From Muribaculaceae bacterium (lineage in GTDB: Bacteria; Bacteroidota; Bacteroidia; Bacteroidales; Muribaculaceae): a DNA stretch of 64,000 nt. Below, in pieces: positions 19,001 through 26,912 of this stretch. Within the stretch, counting starts at the first letter, position 1, and each line of letters starts with the position of its first letter. The translations under genes and the position numbers were made by a program. The stretch is taken from positions 62,001 through 126,000 of the forward strand of contig JAFZRJ010000014.1 in the NCBI GenBank assembly GCA_017619935.1, written 5' to 3'. The notes under the pieces were generated by a model. That model was given only the letters and a program-made list of their open reading frames with translations, searched no databases and had not been told where the DNA came from.

Positions 19001-19448
19001 TGACCTGCCATTCCATGTAAAGGTTACCAATGTCTCTGACAAGGCCCTCACTGTTACGGGCACCTATGAATTGTCCAAATACGAGAACTACTATCTTTCA
19101 GCCGACGAAACGCGCCGTTTCGCTGTGAATGTGCCGTCAGGGAAATACTTGACGATACCTATGACAGTACGCGTGACTCGAGAGGCACAAAAAAGCGATG
19201 GTCTCTTTCGATTGCAAGTTGCCATCAATCGTTTTGGCGGCACTGGTATGTTAAGCAACATCCAAAACAGCACCTCTATCACGTTGCCGTTCAAGTCAAC
19301 AGGCATAGAGGAAGTAGCGACTGACACCGAGCGCATACCAGTCGCCTATTACGACCTGCAGGGACGACGCCTCAATCGTCCTCTACAAGGAGGCATCAAT
19401 ATCGTTAAGTATGACGATGGCTCCTATGGGAAAATCTTCCTGCCTTGA
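16071..19448 (+). CDS. Large C10-family (streptopain-like) cysteine protease with sorting-type tail
   Basis: The 1125-residue product has a signal peptide (a second start at 16086 is equally possible) and an inhibitory propeptide-like region (to about 135). The C10 catalytic domain has nucleophile Cys181 in PTGCVPTATAQVMKYY, catalytic His287 in GGMNHAVVIDG, and the typical HVNWGWGG. The remaining 780 residues are beta-rich repeats that could be adhesion domains. The C-terminus (YYDLQGRRLNRPLQGGINIV) looks like a T9SS or related sorting tail. Family members include SpeB and interpain A. This one is far longer than the usual 400-700 residues. Confidence 0.88.
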   Translation: MSKKNMKRILNFVTLVITMATVATAEPVSIDSAQSIATRVLSFSHPASGKRLAKGITPQVQQLKVPSLEGSDKEHPAFYVFTRTNGKGFAIIAGDDTMTPLIGYSLDGTFSTDSLPCALETLLHRISAHRSPSRKVGPLEPGNVLVEPYLKTTWDQDEPYSWLTSTYTFENKYIMHYPTGCVPTATAQVMKYYQWPTTSYYRRYDWDHMKNNYKYYTRTEGMAVATLMRDLGRIMGTIYTESASSTYYNALYSIPGYKCTELSSVNDCKEYIGKGPLLIAISGGMNHAVVIDGLDDQDYFHVNWGWGGSCDGYYVLTDMAIEWRDSEIHPRMILGYYMEPDAEVAPVTLVASEGVTVDRAKASVGDEVKVTMHGVTQLSRKPFNGYIGVCVTSNKESEAGNYYSFTLGKNGKQGFAKNNVFSDCRVHWDSSHDGEDVTITINMQNVGDEGTYYLVPISCDESEGTGDNMNDYHQWVHIADGATPDDVPFSWNGHTAEFTQSVSEDIRVSADIITASTYRQGGESQIVARAVNDGSTDFNGTLTLTLAPADGKGTVKTMDMDFYAPAGQAQYITLATQFDFTGTYRITRYELSRTNLAGVKTTYANADYDGVPFEVYPTTADVDDSFIISTYSMINENMYASEEKDEVWVYLRGEYGKIIHTDNVVMEFVAMPIAGGRQQNMGRFTWEKEDGVNQTSNLKLNARNLTPGSYVVVGFMQIGNTTRLLVESSNLNQRIINVLDPGIEIPTLKILSYKPLGTCYKGQYNTVALQVENTDDVDFVGEASLPWSYSEQNTHMTVVGTFCVRAHDQGTIFLRFKKYNDTGKQGKEALSYVMTTNDTKFNVAFDGERNIVLDFEEKPEDNPTTFCDALFYFKDDPMVEYIPSKLVSTVKRTIYRDDKAVLSLPEISVGQWDAIQPALDDIKDLPQGAYWMKAEFTLASDASKQTRIYPIYLTDGVPAFVFNAVKFVLSHDLTVADDLPFHVKVTNVSDKALTVTGTYELSKYENYYLSADETRRFAVNVPSGKYLTIPMTVRVTREAQKSDGLFRLQVAINRFGGTGMLSNIQNSTSITLPFKSTGIEEVATDTERIPVAYYDLQGRRLNRPLQGGINIVKYDDGSYGKIFLP

Positions 19449-19700
19449 TGCCATGGCTAACATCTAGCGGGCTATGTCTGAACCAACTCAATGTTATGTT
19501 GGCTATATTAGACCTATACGCCTAAGACGAACAGCCTCTAGATAAGGAAATTTGACTTAGGGGTAAATGCTGTTTTCGGCTTTTCTTCGGGAAGGCCTAT
19601 CGGACTGTTTATCAAACATAGCAAAATATTCGAGAAAAATATTTAGAGGTCTGTTGTCCTGATGACAAGAAAAAAATTTCACTTTTTTGCGAAATCGTAA
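19449..19700 (+). other. Non-coding region with inverted repeats upstream of the sigma-54 promoter
   Basis: No gene seen. Two inverted repeats lie 50-95 bp before the sigma-54 element: AAATATT/AATATTT (19624-19644) and TTGTC-ctgat-GACAA (19654-19668). They are candidate sites for an enhancer-binding protein. Confidence 0.35.
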
Positions 19701-19715
19701 TGTCATTGCATCAAT

Positions 19716-19732
19716 TTGGCACGATTTTTGCA
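19716..19732 (+). promoter_or_regulatory. Sigma-54 (RpoN) promoter
   Basis: TTGGCACGATTTTTGCA matches the consensus YTGGCACG-N4-TTGCW at every fixed base, with 10 nt between the GG and GC elements. Transcription should start near 19743. No TAnnTTTG box is seen before the VWA gene, so this is the best promoter for it. Confidence 0.75.
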
Positions 19733-19839
19733 TCTCTAATTAAGTTCTTAAACCGATTCACGACTAACGTGATATACCATGGTAAAAGACAACTACAACC
19801 AAAAAACACCTTTTTATTTATTTTTAAAACACACTGATT

Positions 19840-20550
19840 ATGGACACAAAACCTGAACAGACCCAGATCAATTCCGAAAAACGCACCACTATCTACAACG
19901 TCATTATCCTGGACAAGAGCGGATCAATGTCAAGCATTACGAAACAGGCCATCGATGGTGTCAACGAGACCCTGGCTGCCATTCGTAGTTCACAACTCAA
20001 GGATCCCGAACTGGACAACCGTGTCACGCTGGTGTCATTCTGTGGCTGTGAGATGAAACGACTCTACGACATGACGCCCATTGCCGACGTGCGCGACATC
20101 ACCAAAGATGACTACATTCCCTGCTGCCTCACTCCGCTCTATGATGCAATCGGCCAAACCATCACCCGCGTTCACAAAGCCACCCAAGACCAACTGGTGG
20201 CCGTCGCCGTGACCATCATTACCGATGGTTACGAGAACGATTCTAAGGAGTTCTCCGCCATGGACATCAAGCGCCTCATTGACCAATATAAGGAAGAGGG
20301 CTGGATGTTTGCCTACATCGGCGCCGACCATGACGTAATCAGAGTCTCCAAACAGATTTCCATCGACAACTTCATGTCGTTTGAAAAGACTCCACAAGGC
20401 ACTCAAGACATGTTCCACCGCGAGCAACGCAGCAAGGCGAAATGGATGTCACGAATGAAGAAGGCGATGTCGGAAAACGAAGATGAAGAAATCGCTCGCG
20501 AAAAAATGCGTAGCGGAAGCATGGGGTACTATGACGAAGACCCAACTTAA
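19840..20550 (+). CDS. Cytoplasmic von Willebrand factor A (VWA) domain protein
   Basis: The 236-residue product has no signal peptide or membrane helix. The VWA domain starts near residue 20 with an intact metal-ion site: DKSGS (25-29), the Thr of CLTPLYDA, and the Asp of ITDGYEND. The C-terminal 60 residues are charged and helical. Such soluble VWA proteins usually bind partners through the metal site, often with AAA+ ATPases, but no partner gene is adjacent. The gene is isolated between a sigma-54 promoter and a terminator, which suggests a specific stress- or signal-dependent role. The function is unknown. Confidence 0.8.
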   Translation: MDTKPEQTQINSEKRTTIYNVIILDKSGSMSSITKQAIDGVNETLAAIRSSQLKDPELDNRVTLVSFCGCEMKRLYDMTPIADVRDITKDDYIPCCLTPLYDAIGQTITRVHKATQDQLVAVAVTIITDGYENDSKEFSAMDIKRLIDQYKEEGWMFAYIGADHDVIRVSKQISIDNFMSFEKTPQGTQDMFHREQRSKAKWMSRMKKAMSENEDEEIAREKMRSGSMGYYDEDPT

Positions 20551-20597
20551 ACCCGAAAAACACACACTTTATCTCTAAAGACCTTCTCGGGTTTTAA

Positions 20598-20635
20598 CTA
20601 CGGAGTGGCTCCCAGGCTGCTCCGTAGCGTTTTCA
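20598..20635 (+). terminator. Terminator of the VWA gene
   Basis: CTACGGAG pairs with CTCCGTAG around a 14-nt loop. CGTTTT follows. Confidence 0.6.
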
Positions 20636-20649
20636 TCGCCGTTCATTTC

Positions 20650-20667
20650 GGCACTAAAAAAGAAAAA
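20650..20667 (+). promoter_or_regulatory. 18-nt element upstream of the mutS promoter
   Basis: GGCACTAAAAAAGAAAAA is identical to 25482-25499, before the U32 gene. In both places it ends 13 nt before the -33 box. It could be an A-tract UP-like element or a protein site. Confidence 0.4.
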
Positions 20668-20680
20668 GTGGGACCTCGGC

Positions 20681-20711
20681 TTGGGGGTGGTGAAAAAAAA
20701 TAGTAACTTTG
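20681..20711 (+). promoter_or_regulatory. Promoter of mutS
   Basis: TTG (20681-20683), 20 nt, TAACTTTG (20704-20711). The leader to the ATG is about 90 nt. Confidence 0.6.
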
Positions 20712-20807
20712 CGGTATCAACGACCAAGCGCTGTTGAAATGACAGGCTGCACCTCACGATGGCAGGTGTTCTCGTTATAATTTAATTGAACGAACCCACC
20801 TAATAAT

Positions 20808-23426
20808 ATGGCTCAGAACAAAGCATTGACACCCATGATGAAACAGTTCATGGAAATGAAAGCGAAGCATCCCGACGCTATCCTGCTGTTTCGTGTAGGT
20901 GACTTTTATGAGACCTATTTGCAAGATGCCATTACCGCTTCCGAGATTCTGGGCATCACCCTCACCCGACGGTCAAACGGCGCGGCGGGGTCGGATGAAA
21001 TGGCAGGGTTCCCACACCACGCGTTAGACACCTATCTGCCCAAACTGGTGAGGGCTGGCAAACGTGTCGCCATCTGTGACCAGCTGGAAGACCCGAAAAT
21101 GACCAAAAAACTGGTCAAACGCGGCATCACCGAACTGGTGACCCCTGGCGTGGTGGTGGGCAGCAACATTCTGGACCGGAAGGAGAACAACTTCCTCGCC
21201 GCCGTGCATTTCGGAAAAAAACTGCTGGGAGTGGCATTCCTCGACATCAGCACCGGCGAGTTCCTCACTGCCGAGGGAAATGTTGAGTACATCGACAAGT
21301 TGCTGGGCAATTTCTCGCCTAAGGAAGTGCTCATCGAGCGCAGCAACCGCAAACGATTTGAAGAGTCGTTCACGGCCCACTATCTGACCTTCGAAATGGA
21401 CGACTGGGCGTTCACTTACGAAGCTGCCAGCGACCGCTTGCTCAAGCATTTTGAGACCAAAAACCTGAAAGGATTTGGAGTGGCAGGCATGGAGTATGCC
21501 ATCGTCGCTTCGGGCGTCATCCTGCAGTACCTCGACATCACCCAGCACACACAGATCAAGCATATCACCACCCTAGCCCGCATTGAAGCAGAGCGGTATG
21601 TGCGGCTCGACAAGTTCACCGTGCGTAACCTGGAACTGGTGGCCCCAATGGGCGAAGGGGGCAAATCGCTGCTTGACGTACTCGACAAAACCATCTCTCC
21701 TATGGGCGGCCGCATGATGCACCGTTGGCTGTTGTTCCCCCTCAAGGACGTGAAGGCCATTACGCGACGGCTCGATGTGGTGGAACAATTCATGCGCGAC
21801 ACCGACGGACGCGAGTTGCTCAAACGGCAACTGGAGATGATAGGCGACCTGGAGCGCCTTGTCTCGCGCGTGGCCGTGGGACGCATCACACCCCGCGAAC
21901 TGGTCCAGCTCAAGTGTGCGCTGCAAGCCATCGAGCCTGTCAAGGTGATGTGCGAGAACAGCGAAAACGACGTGCTGCGCACTCTGGGAGACCGGCTGAA
22001 CCCGTGCGTGGTGATTCGCGACCGCATCGACCGCGAGGTGAACCCCGATGCACCCAACCAACTAGGGAAAGGCAACATCATCATGCGTGGAGTGGATGAA
22101 CAACTCGACGAGTTGCGTGAACTGGCACATTCCAGCAAGGATTATCTGCTGAAAATCCAACGGCGCGAAATAGAGAAGACTGGCATCCCAAGCCTGAAAA
22201 TCGCCTTCAACAATGTGTTCGGTTACTACATCGAAGTACGTAACACCCACAAGGACAAAGTGCCCAACGACTGGATTCGCAAGCAGACACTGGTCAATGC
22301 CGAGCGCTATGTCACCCAAGAACTTAAAGAATACGAGGAGCGCATCCTAGGGGCTGAGGAGAAAATTCAGATGATCGAGAACAGGCTCTTCGGCGAACTC
22401 GTGGCAGCTTTGATGGAATACATCCCCGCCATTCAGGCCGATGCCACCGTCATTGCACAACTCGACTGCCTGAACGCTTTCACCCACGTGTCGCTTGACT
22501 ATAAATACAACCGCCCCGAAGTGGATGAAACGCTGGACATCGACATCACCGACGGCCGACATCCCGTCATCGAGCGCCAACTTCCCATCGGCGAGGAATA
22601 TGTGCCCAACAGCATCCAACTGAGCAACGATGGACAACAAATCATAATCATCACCGGCCCCAACATGGCCGGAAAGAGCGCCCTGCTCCGCCAGACGGCG
22701 CTCATCACCCTCATGGCGCAGATTGGTTGTTTCGTGCCGGCACAGCGTGCCCGCATCGGTGTGGTGGACAAGATTTTTACCCGTGTAGGGGCCAGCGACA
22801 ACATCTCGTTGGGCGAGTCCACCTTCATGGTCGAAATGACCGAAGCCGCCTCCATCCTAAACAACCTGAGCGAACGCTCGCTGGTGCTCTTCGATGAACT
22901 AGGACGCGGCACAAGCACCTACGACGGCATCTCCATCGCATGGTCGATTGTGGAATACATTCACGAACACAGTTCGCACGCCAAGACGCTCTTCGCCACG
23001 CACTACCACGAACTGAACGAAATGGAACGCTCGTTCAAGCGCATCGTCAACTACAACGTGAGCGTGAAAGAACTCGACGGAAAGGTAGTATTCGTACGCA
23101 AACTGGTCAAGGGCGGCAGCGCGCACAGCTTCGGCATCCACGTCGCCAAACTGGCGGGTATGCCAGCCACCATCGTCAACCGTGCCGATGACGTGCTCAA
23201 GCAGTTGGAAGCCAACAGCCATAACGGCGACGCGCTCACCCGAGATCTGGACGACGTGGCGAGCACCCGCAGCGGGTACCAACTCTCTATCTTCCAACTC
23301 GACGACCCCGTCCTCACGCAAGTGCGTGACGAAATCTTGCACATCGACATCAACAACCTCACCCCCATGGAAGCCCTCAACAAGCTCAACGGCATCAAGG
23401 GCATCATCACCGGTAAATATGATTAG
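20808..23426 (+). CDS. mutS: DNA mismatch repair protein MutS
   Basis: MutS recognises mismatches and recruits MutL. The 872-residue product has the mismatch-contact motif GDFYE (31-35, Phe and Glu intact), the connector, lever and clamp domains, Walker A GPNMAGKS (617-624), the SxxxEM loop region STFMVEMTE, Walker [12 protein letters not shown] and the His loop ATHYHEL. It is the full-length MutS1 type. It is monocistronic with its own promoter. No mutL is nearby. Confidence 0.97.
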   Translation: MAQNKALTPMMKQFMEMKAKHPDAILLFRVGDFYETYLQDAITASEILGITLTRRSNGAAGSDEMAGFPHHALDTYLPKLVRAGKRVAICDQLEDPKMTKKLVKRGITELVTPGVVVGSNILDRKENNFLAAVHFGKKLLGVAFLDISTGEFLTAEGNVEYIDKLLGNFSPKEVLIERSNRKRFEESFTAHYLTFEMDDWAFTYEAASDRLLKHFETKNLKGFGVAGMEYAIVASGVILQYLDITQHTQIKHITTLARIEAERYVRLDKFTVRNLELVAPMGEGGKSLLDVLDKTISPMGGRMMHRWLLFPLKDVKAITRRLDVVEQFMRDTDGRELLKRQLEMIGDLERLVSRVAVGRITPRELVQLKCALQAIEPVKVMCENSENDVLRTLGDRLNPCVVIRDRIDREVNPDAPNQLGKGNIIMRGVDEQLDELRELAHSSKDYLLKIQRREIEKTGIPSLKIAFNNVFGYYIEVRNTHKDKVPNDWIRKQTLVNAERYVTQELKEYEERILGAEEKIQMIENRLFGELVAALMEYIPAIQADATVIAQLDCLNAFTHVSLDYKYNRPEVDETLDIDITDGRHPVIERQLPIGEEYVPNSIQLSNDGQQIIIITGPNMAGKSALLRQTALITLMAQIGCFVPAQRARIGVVDKIFTRVGASDNISLGESTFMVEMTEAASILNNLSERSLVLFDELGRGTSTYDGISIAWSIVEYIHEHSSHAKTLFATHYHELNEMERSFKRIVNYNVSVKELDGKVVFVRKLVKGGSAHSFGIHVAKLAGMPATIVNRADDVLKQLEANSHNGDALTRDLDDVASTRSGYQLSIFQLDDPVLTQVRDEILHIDINNLTPMEALNKLNGIKGIITGKYD

Positions 23427-23540
23427 GGGTCCTCTTAGCCCACAGAGTTAGCAACTTGTTATCACATAATGAAAAACGGGGCTCCGCTCTCGCTTCACCC
23501 CAGCCTATACTATGTCATGCTTTACAGCTTCGATGATGTT

Positions 23541-23661
23541 TTACTCCGAGAGGATAAGGTTGATAAGGGTGTTCACGCCTTCTACATCCACCTTACCGTC
23601 AGCGTTCGAGTCGGCTCCGAAGTGACCTAAGTGTTTGCGATTTTTATATATTTCCAAAAAC
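23541..23661 (-). pseudogene. Orphan dockerin-like C-terminal remnant
   Basis: In one minus-strand frame the sequence reads GADSNADGKVDVEGVNTLI then NLILSE and a stop at 23541. This is the same type of dockerin-like tail found on three full genes here. Upstream the frame continues as a short unrelated stretch (FSNHRLFLEIYKNRKHLG) and meets a stop near 23665, so no intact gene remains. It is probably the last piece of a lost surface-protein gene between mutS and the Fic gene. Confidence 0.6.
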
Positions 23662-23704
23662 AGTCTATGATTGGAAAACTTTTACAAGATATTGCAATCA
23701 CCGA

Positions 23705-25213
23705 TTAAGCAAGTAAATCGGCTATTAGTTTTGTGAAGTCCACAATGTCGCCCTCTATACTGGCTTTCTCCAGTGCTTGCATATAAGCGTCTCGTCTTTC
23801 TACAGGAATTATAGTCCATGAATACCCCCCCGTGGAAAGCATCGTGTTCATGATGAAACGACTCATTCTGCCATTCCCGTCATTATAAGGGTGTATGAAA
23901 CTAAATAAGAAATGTCCAAGGATAGCTCTGACTGCTGGATGCTTTTCTTTTTGTAATAAGCGGAAATATGCAGGCATAGCATCACGAACGGCCTCGTAAT
24001 TCATTGGCGTATGTCGTGAACCGCGGATATAGACAGGGCGGTTGCGGTAGCCAACAATAGCAGACGGTTGATAAAGACCTGCGGCTACCATTGGTTGCCA
24101 CATTTCAAAATACCAGTTTCCATGGTCGTCATCAACAGCAGTTCCGGCATTTGTACCTTTCACAATTTTGGCGATGGTGTTCTTTACAGCCAGGAATGCC
24201 TGATAGTAACCTCTAGCCACCAATGCATTATGGGCCTCTCTATCTTCTTCTTTAGGATTCCAGTTGCCACTTTTTACTTTCTCTATCAACTCGTCAGATA
24301 CCTTATAACCTTCGATAGACAAAGAATGATAGGCATCCTCTGTATATTTGTCATCCAGTTGCTTAATCAGTTGGTCGATCTCAATAGGCCTTGAAGACGG
24401 AGAAGGGAAATTGTCGATAACCGTTTTTCGCATTTTACTCCACATCAACGATAATCGTGCAACATATGGGGAAACAGGGAAGGGGGCAATGCTCTCTACC
24501 TTATCTTCAAACGGGTCTTCCTCACGCACATCATATCCCAGACGCTTCATGAGCCTCAGAATGTTGTCTGCTGTCTTATCTCTGCCTATATTTCGAAAAG
24601 CCCCAACAAGACGCCCTGCACGGGTACTTGCTCCCTTATCAGCAAGAATTCCGTGAATCTCCGATTCGTCTTTCACCATTTGAAGGCAGGTTCTCGCAGA
24701 AATTGGATCCTGACGGAAATAAGTAGGTGACGCAAATACCAATGCTTCCGCTAAAGTGTACATTTGTACACCATATTCAGGATGGGTGTATATGGAGGAC
24801 GGCAATTTGGCTTTCAGGTTGAACAAACTTGTGCCATATAGTAACGATGTGACGTTGTTGTTCCCGTCAGGATTACGTATGATGATCTGTATAGGAACTG
24901 TCGTGTTGCCCGAATGAAGGTCAAGTGACTGTTCTGCAGTCAGACTCCAATTGTCGCCAAAACGTGAAGCACAATACTTAGACAAGAACGCCCAGTAGGA
25001 GGTATACCAGTCTGTGGTATCGCCTTCCATGCCAGGACGTGAGGCTATGTACCACCCCCTAACAACTTCTTTCAGCCATCCCTCACGCAACAGGCGAGTC
25101 AAGTGTGTTCTGTTAAGTTGTTCTGTTCCGTGAAGTACGACAAAGTTCTCTGTATCTTGAAGTAGCTTCAATTGCTCAAGAGACTCTGCTACCTTTTCTG
25201 CTAGTGTTGACAT
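23705..25213 (-). CDS. Fic-domain protein with AbiEi-like N-terminal regulator domain
   Basis: Fic proteins usually transfer AMP from ATP to a target hydroxyl. The C-terminal Fic core has the active motif HPYNDGNGRMSRF (about 438-450, catalytic His intact). Some 150 residues earlier the inhibitory motif SLSIEG (S/T-x3-E-G) marks the class in which an N-terminal helix blocks ATP. The first 60 residues (LNRTHLTRLLREGWLKEVVRG) look like the winged helix of AbiEi-type antitoxins, followed by an AbiEi-like middle part. One chain may therefore combine repressor and toxin-like enzyme. The gene is AT-richer than its neighbours and is preceded by four 25-bp iterons. The 502-residue length fits this architecture. 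Confidence 0.88.
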   Translation of the reverse strand: MSTLAEKVAESLEQLKLLQDTENFVVLHGTEQLNRTHLTRLLREGWLKEVVRGWYIASRPGMEGDTTDWYTSYWAFLSKYCASRFGDNWSLTAEQSLDLHSGNTTVPIQIIIRNPDGNNNVTSLLYGTSLFNLKAKLPSSIYTHPEYGVQMYTLAEALVFASPTYFRQDPISARTCLQMVKDESEIHGILADKGASTRAGRLVGAFRNIGRDKTADNILRLMKRLGYDVREEDPFEDKVESIAPFPVSPYVARLSLMWSKMRKTVIDNFPSPSSRPIEIDQLIKQLDDKYTEDAYHSLSIEGYKVSDELIEKVKSGNWNPKEEDREAHNALVARGYYQAFLAVKNTIAKIVKGTNAGTAVDDDHGNWYFEMWQPMVAAGLYQPSAIVGYRNRPVYIRGSRHTPMNYEAVRDAMPAYFRLLQKEKHPAVRAILGHFLFSFIHPYNDGNGRMSRFIMNTMLSTGGYSWTIIPVERRDAYMQALEKASIEGDIVDFTKLIADLLA

Positions 25214-25231
25214 ATTGACTTATGTTTTATT

Positions 25232-25331
25232 ACACGTTGTTTCTTGTAGTGAAGTCGCACGTCTTTTGCTAATGTTCTTTTGCACGTCTTTTACTGATGT
25301 GCGATTACACGTTATTTTGTGCAAAGGTACG
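25232..25331 (-). repeat. Four 25-bp iterons upstream of the Fic gene (probable operator)
   Basis: RCACGT occurs at 25232, 25257, 25282 and 25307, each exactly 25 bp apart. The two central units share GCACGTCTTTT and then (G/A)CT(A/G)ATGT. The array fills the space between the promoter -7 box and the start codon. An AbiEi-type N-terminal winged helix is the natural candidate to bind it. Confidence 0.7.
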
Positions 25332-25354
25332 AAAAAACTAGGAATAAAAGCAAA
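25322..25354 (-). promoter_or_regulatory. Promoter of the Fic gene
   Basis: The minus-strand TACCTTTG (25322-25329) lies 21 nt from TTTG (25351-25354). The -7 box overlaps the distal iteron. Confidence 0.6.
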
Positions 25355-25481
25355 TTTACGGAAGAAAATGATATAAAAGTTCCGCCTTCGAAAAAAAATC
25401 CCCTAGAGAATCACCCCAAAAACAAAAAGTGCGGAAAGCAAGAGATATGGCCGTTGAACGGTCGAAGGTAGGCGGCGTTTT

Positions 25482-25499
25482 GGCACTAAAAAAGAAAAA
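25482..25499 (+). promoter_or_regulatory. 18-nt element upstream of the U32 promoter
   Basis: A second perfect copy of GGCACTAAAAAAGAAAAA, again 13 nt before the -33 box, as at mutS. Confidence 0.4.
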
Positions 25500-25512
25500 T
25501 TTCATCTTTCTT

Positions 25513-25543
25513 TTTGTATTGCGCTCAACTTGCACTACCTTTG
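25513..25543 (+). promoter_or_regulatory. Promoter of the U32 gene
   Basis: TTTG (25513-25516), 19 nt, TACCTTTG (25536-25543). Confidence 0.65.
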
Positions 25544-25621
25544 CGAAAAATTTCGCACGGAAAATTCCACATTATGGAAATTTCTGTGTATTAGTTATTT
25601 ACGATTCGTTTCTTGAAATTA

Positions 25622-26893
25622 ATGACTAGGAAAGACTTTGAGATTATGGCGCCCGTAGGGTCGTGGGATTCGCTCACCGCCGCCTGGCAGAGTGGCGCCG
25701 ACGCCATCTACTTCGGCATAGAGAACCTGAACATGCGTTCAAAATCGAGTGTAAATTTCACGCTCGACGACCTTCACACCATCGCCACATGGTGCCGAGA
25801 GCGCGACATCAAGACCTACCTGACGGTGAACACCATCATCTATGATGAAGACATCGACTATATGCACCGCATCGTGGACGCTGCGCGGGAGGCGCAAGTG
25901 ACCGCCATCATCGCCAGCGACATGGCCACAATCCTTTACGCCCGTTCCATCGGGGTGGAAGTGCACATTTCCACACAAGTGAACGTGAGCAACACCGAGG
26001 CGGTGCGGTTCTACGCCCAGTGGGCCGACGTGATGGTCATGGCGCGCGAACTGAATCTGGAACAAGTCTATCAGATACACGAAGCCATCAAGCGCGACGA
26101 CATACGAGGGCCGCATGGCGAACTTGTCCGCATCGAGATGTTCTGCCACGGCGCCCTGTGCATGGCCGTGAGCGGGAAGTGCTACATGAGTCTGCACGAA
26201 GCATGGTCCAGCGCTAACCGTGGCGCATGTCGGCAGATTTGCCGCCGGGGTTACACCGTCACCGACCGCGAAACGGGCTATGAACTGGCAGTGCAGGACA
26301 AATACATCATGTCGCCCAAAGACCTGAAAACCATCCATTTCCTCAACAAGATGGTGGACGCCGGCGTGACGGTGTTCAAGATTGAAGGCCGCGCCCGTGG
26401 ACCCGAATATGTGCGAATGGTAGTCAGCTGCTATAACGAAGCCTTGAACGCGATTATCGACGGGACCTACGACGACGGGCTTATCGCCAGCCTCGACGAG
26501 CGACTGGCACAAGTGTTCAACCGTGGTTTCTGGGACGGGTATTACCTGGGGCAACGCCTCGGCGAGTGGAACAACAAATATGGCTCCAGCGCCACCCGCG
26601 TCAAAGAATATGCGGCAAAGGGCGTGCGGTACTTCAGCAACATCGGGGTGGCCGAATTCCTCATGGAAGCCGGCGAACTGCACGTGGGCGACGAGGTGGT
26701 CATCACCGGCCCCACCACGGGCGCGCTGTTCCTCACCGTGGATGAAATCAGAGTGGGGCTGAAACCAGTGGACAAAGCCGTCAAAGGCGACAGTTTCTCC
26801 ATCAAGACCGGCACCAAAATCAGGCCCAGCGACAAACTCTTCCTTTGGAAAGAGGTGCATCCCACCACCACCGTCCAGCACCCCATACAGTAA
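25622..26893 (+). CDS. U32-family protein (TrhP/RlhA-like)
   Basis: The ATG at 25622 (MTRKDFEIMAPVGSWDSL) is preferred over a TTG three codons earlier. The 423-residue product has the U32 signature EMFCHGALCMAVSGKCYMS (about 172-190) with its conserved cysteines, then CRQICRR and FKIEGRARGPEYV. Although named peptidases, characterised relatives hydroxylate RNA: TrhP makes 5-hydroxyuridine at tRNA position 34 and RlhA modifies 23S rRNA. An RNA-modification role is therefore more likely than proteolysis. The signature cysteines probably hold an iron-sulfur cluster. It is monocistronic with its own promoter. Confidence 0.9.
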   Translation: MTRKDFEIMAPVGSWDSLTAAWQSGADAIYFGIENLNMRSKSSVNFTLDDLHTIATWCRERDIKTYLTVNTIIYDEDIDYMHRIVDAAREAQVTAIIASDMATILYARSIGVEVHISTQVNVSNTEAVRFYAQWADVMVMARELNLEQVYQIHEAIKRDDIRGPHGELVRIEMFCHGALCMAVSGKCYMSLHEAWSSANRGACRQICRRGYTVTDRETGYELAVQDKYIMSPKDLKTIHFLNKMVDAGVTVFKIEGRARGPEYVRMVVSCYNEALNAIIDGTYDDGLIASLDERLAQVFNRGFWDGYYLGQRLGEWNNKYGSSATRVKEYAAKGVRYFSNIGVAEFLMEAGELHVGDEVVITGPTTGALFLTVDEIRVGLKPVDKAVKGDSFSIKTGTKIRPSDKLFLWKEVHPTTTVQHPIQ

Positions 26894-26912
26894 GACGGCC
26901 ATACCAGCAGCA

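Noticed and set aside
25200-25331. The 25-bp repeats as a CRISPR array
   Set aside because: Units are contiguous without spacers, imperfect, and only four in number. They lie in the leader of a Fic gene and fit an operator better.
25739-26902. 387-codon minus-strand frame opposite the U32 gene
   Set aside because: Antisense to a clear U32 gene; composition rich in His, Val and Phe as in other shadows.
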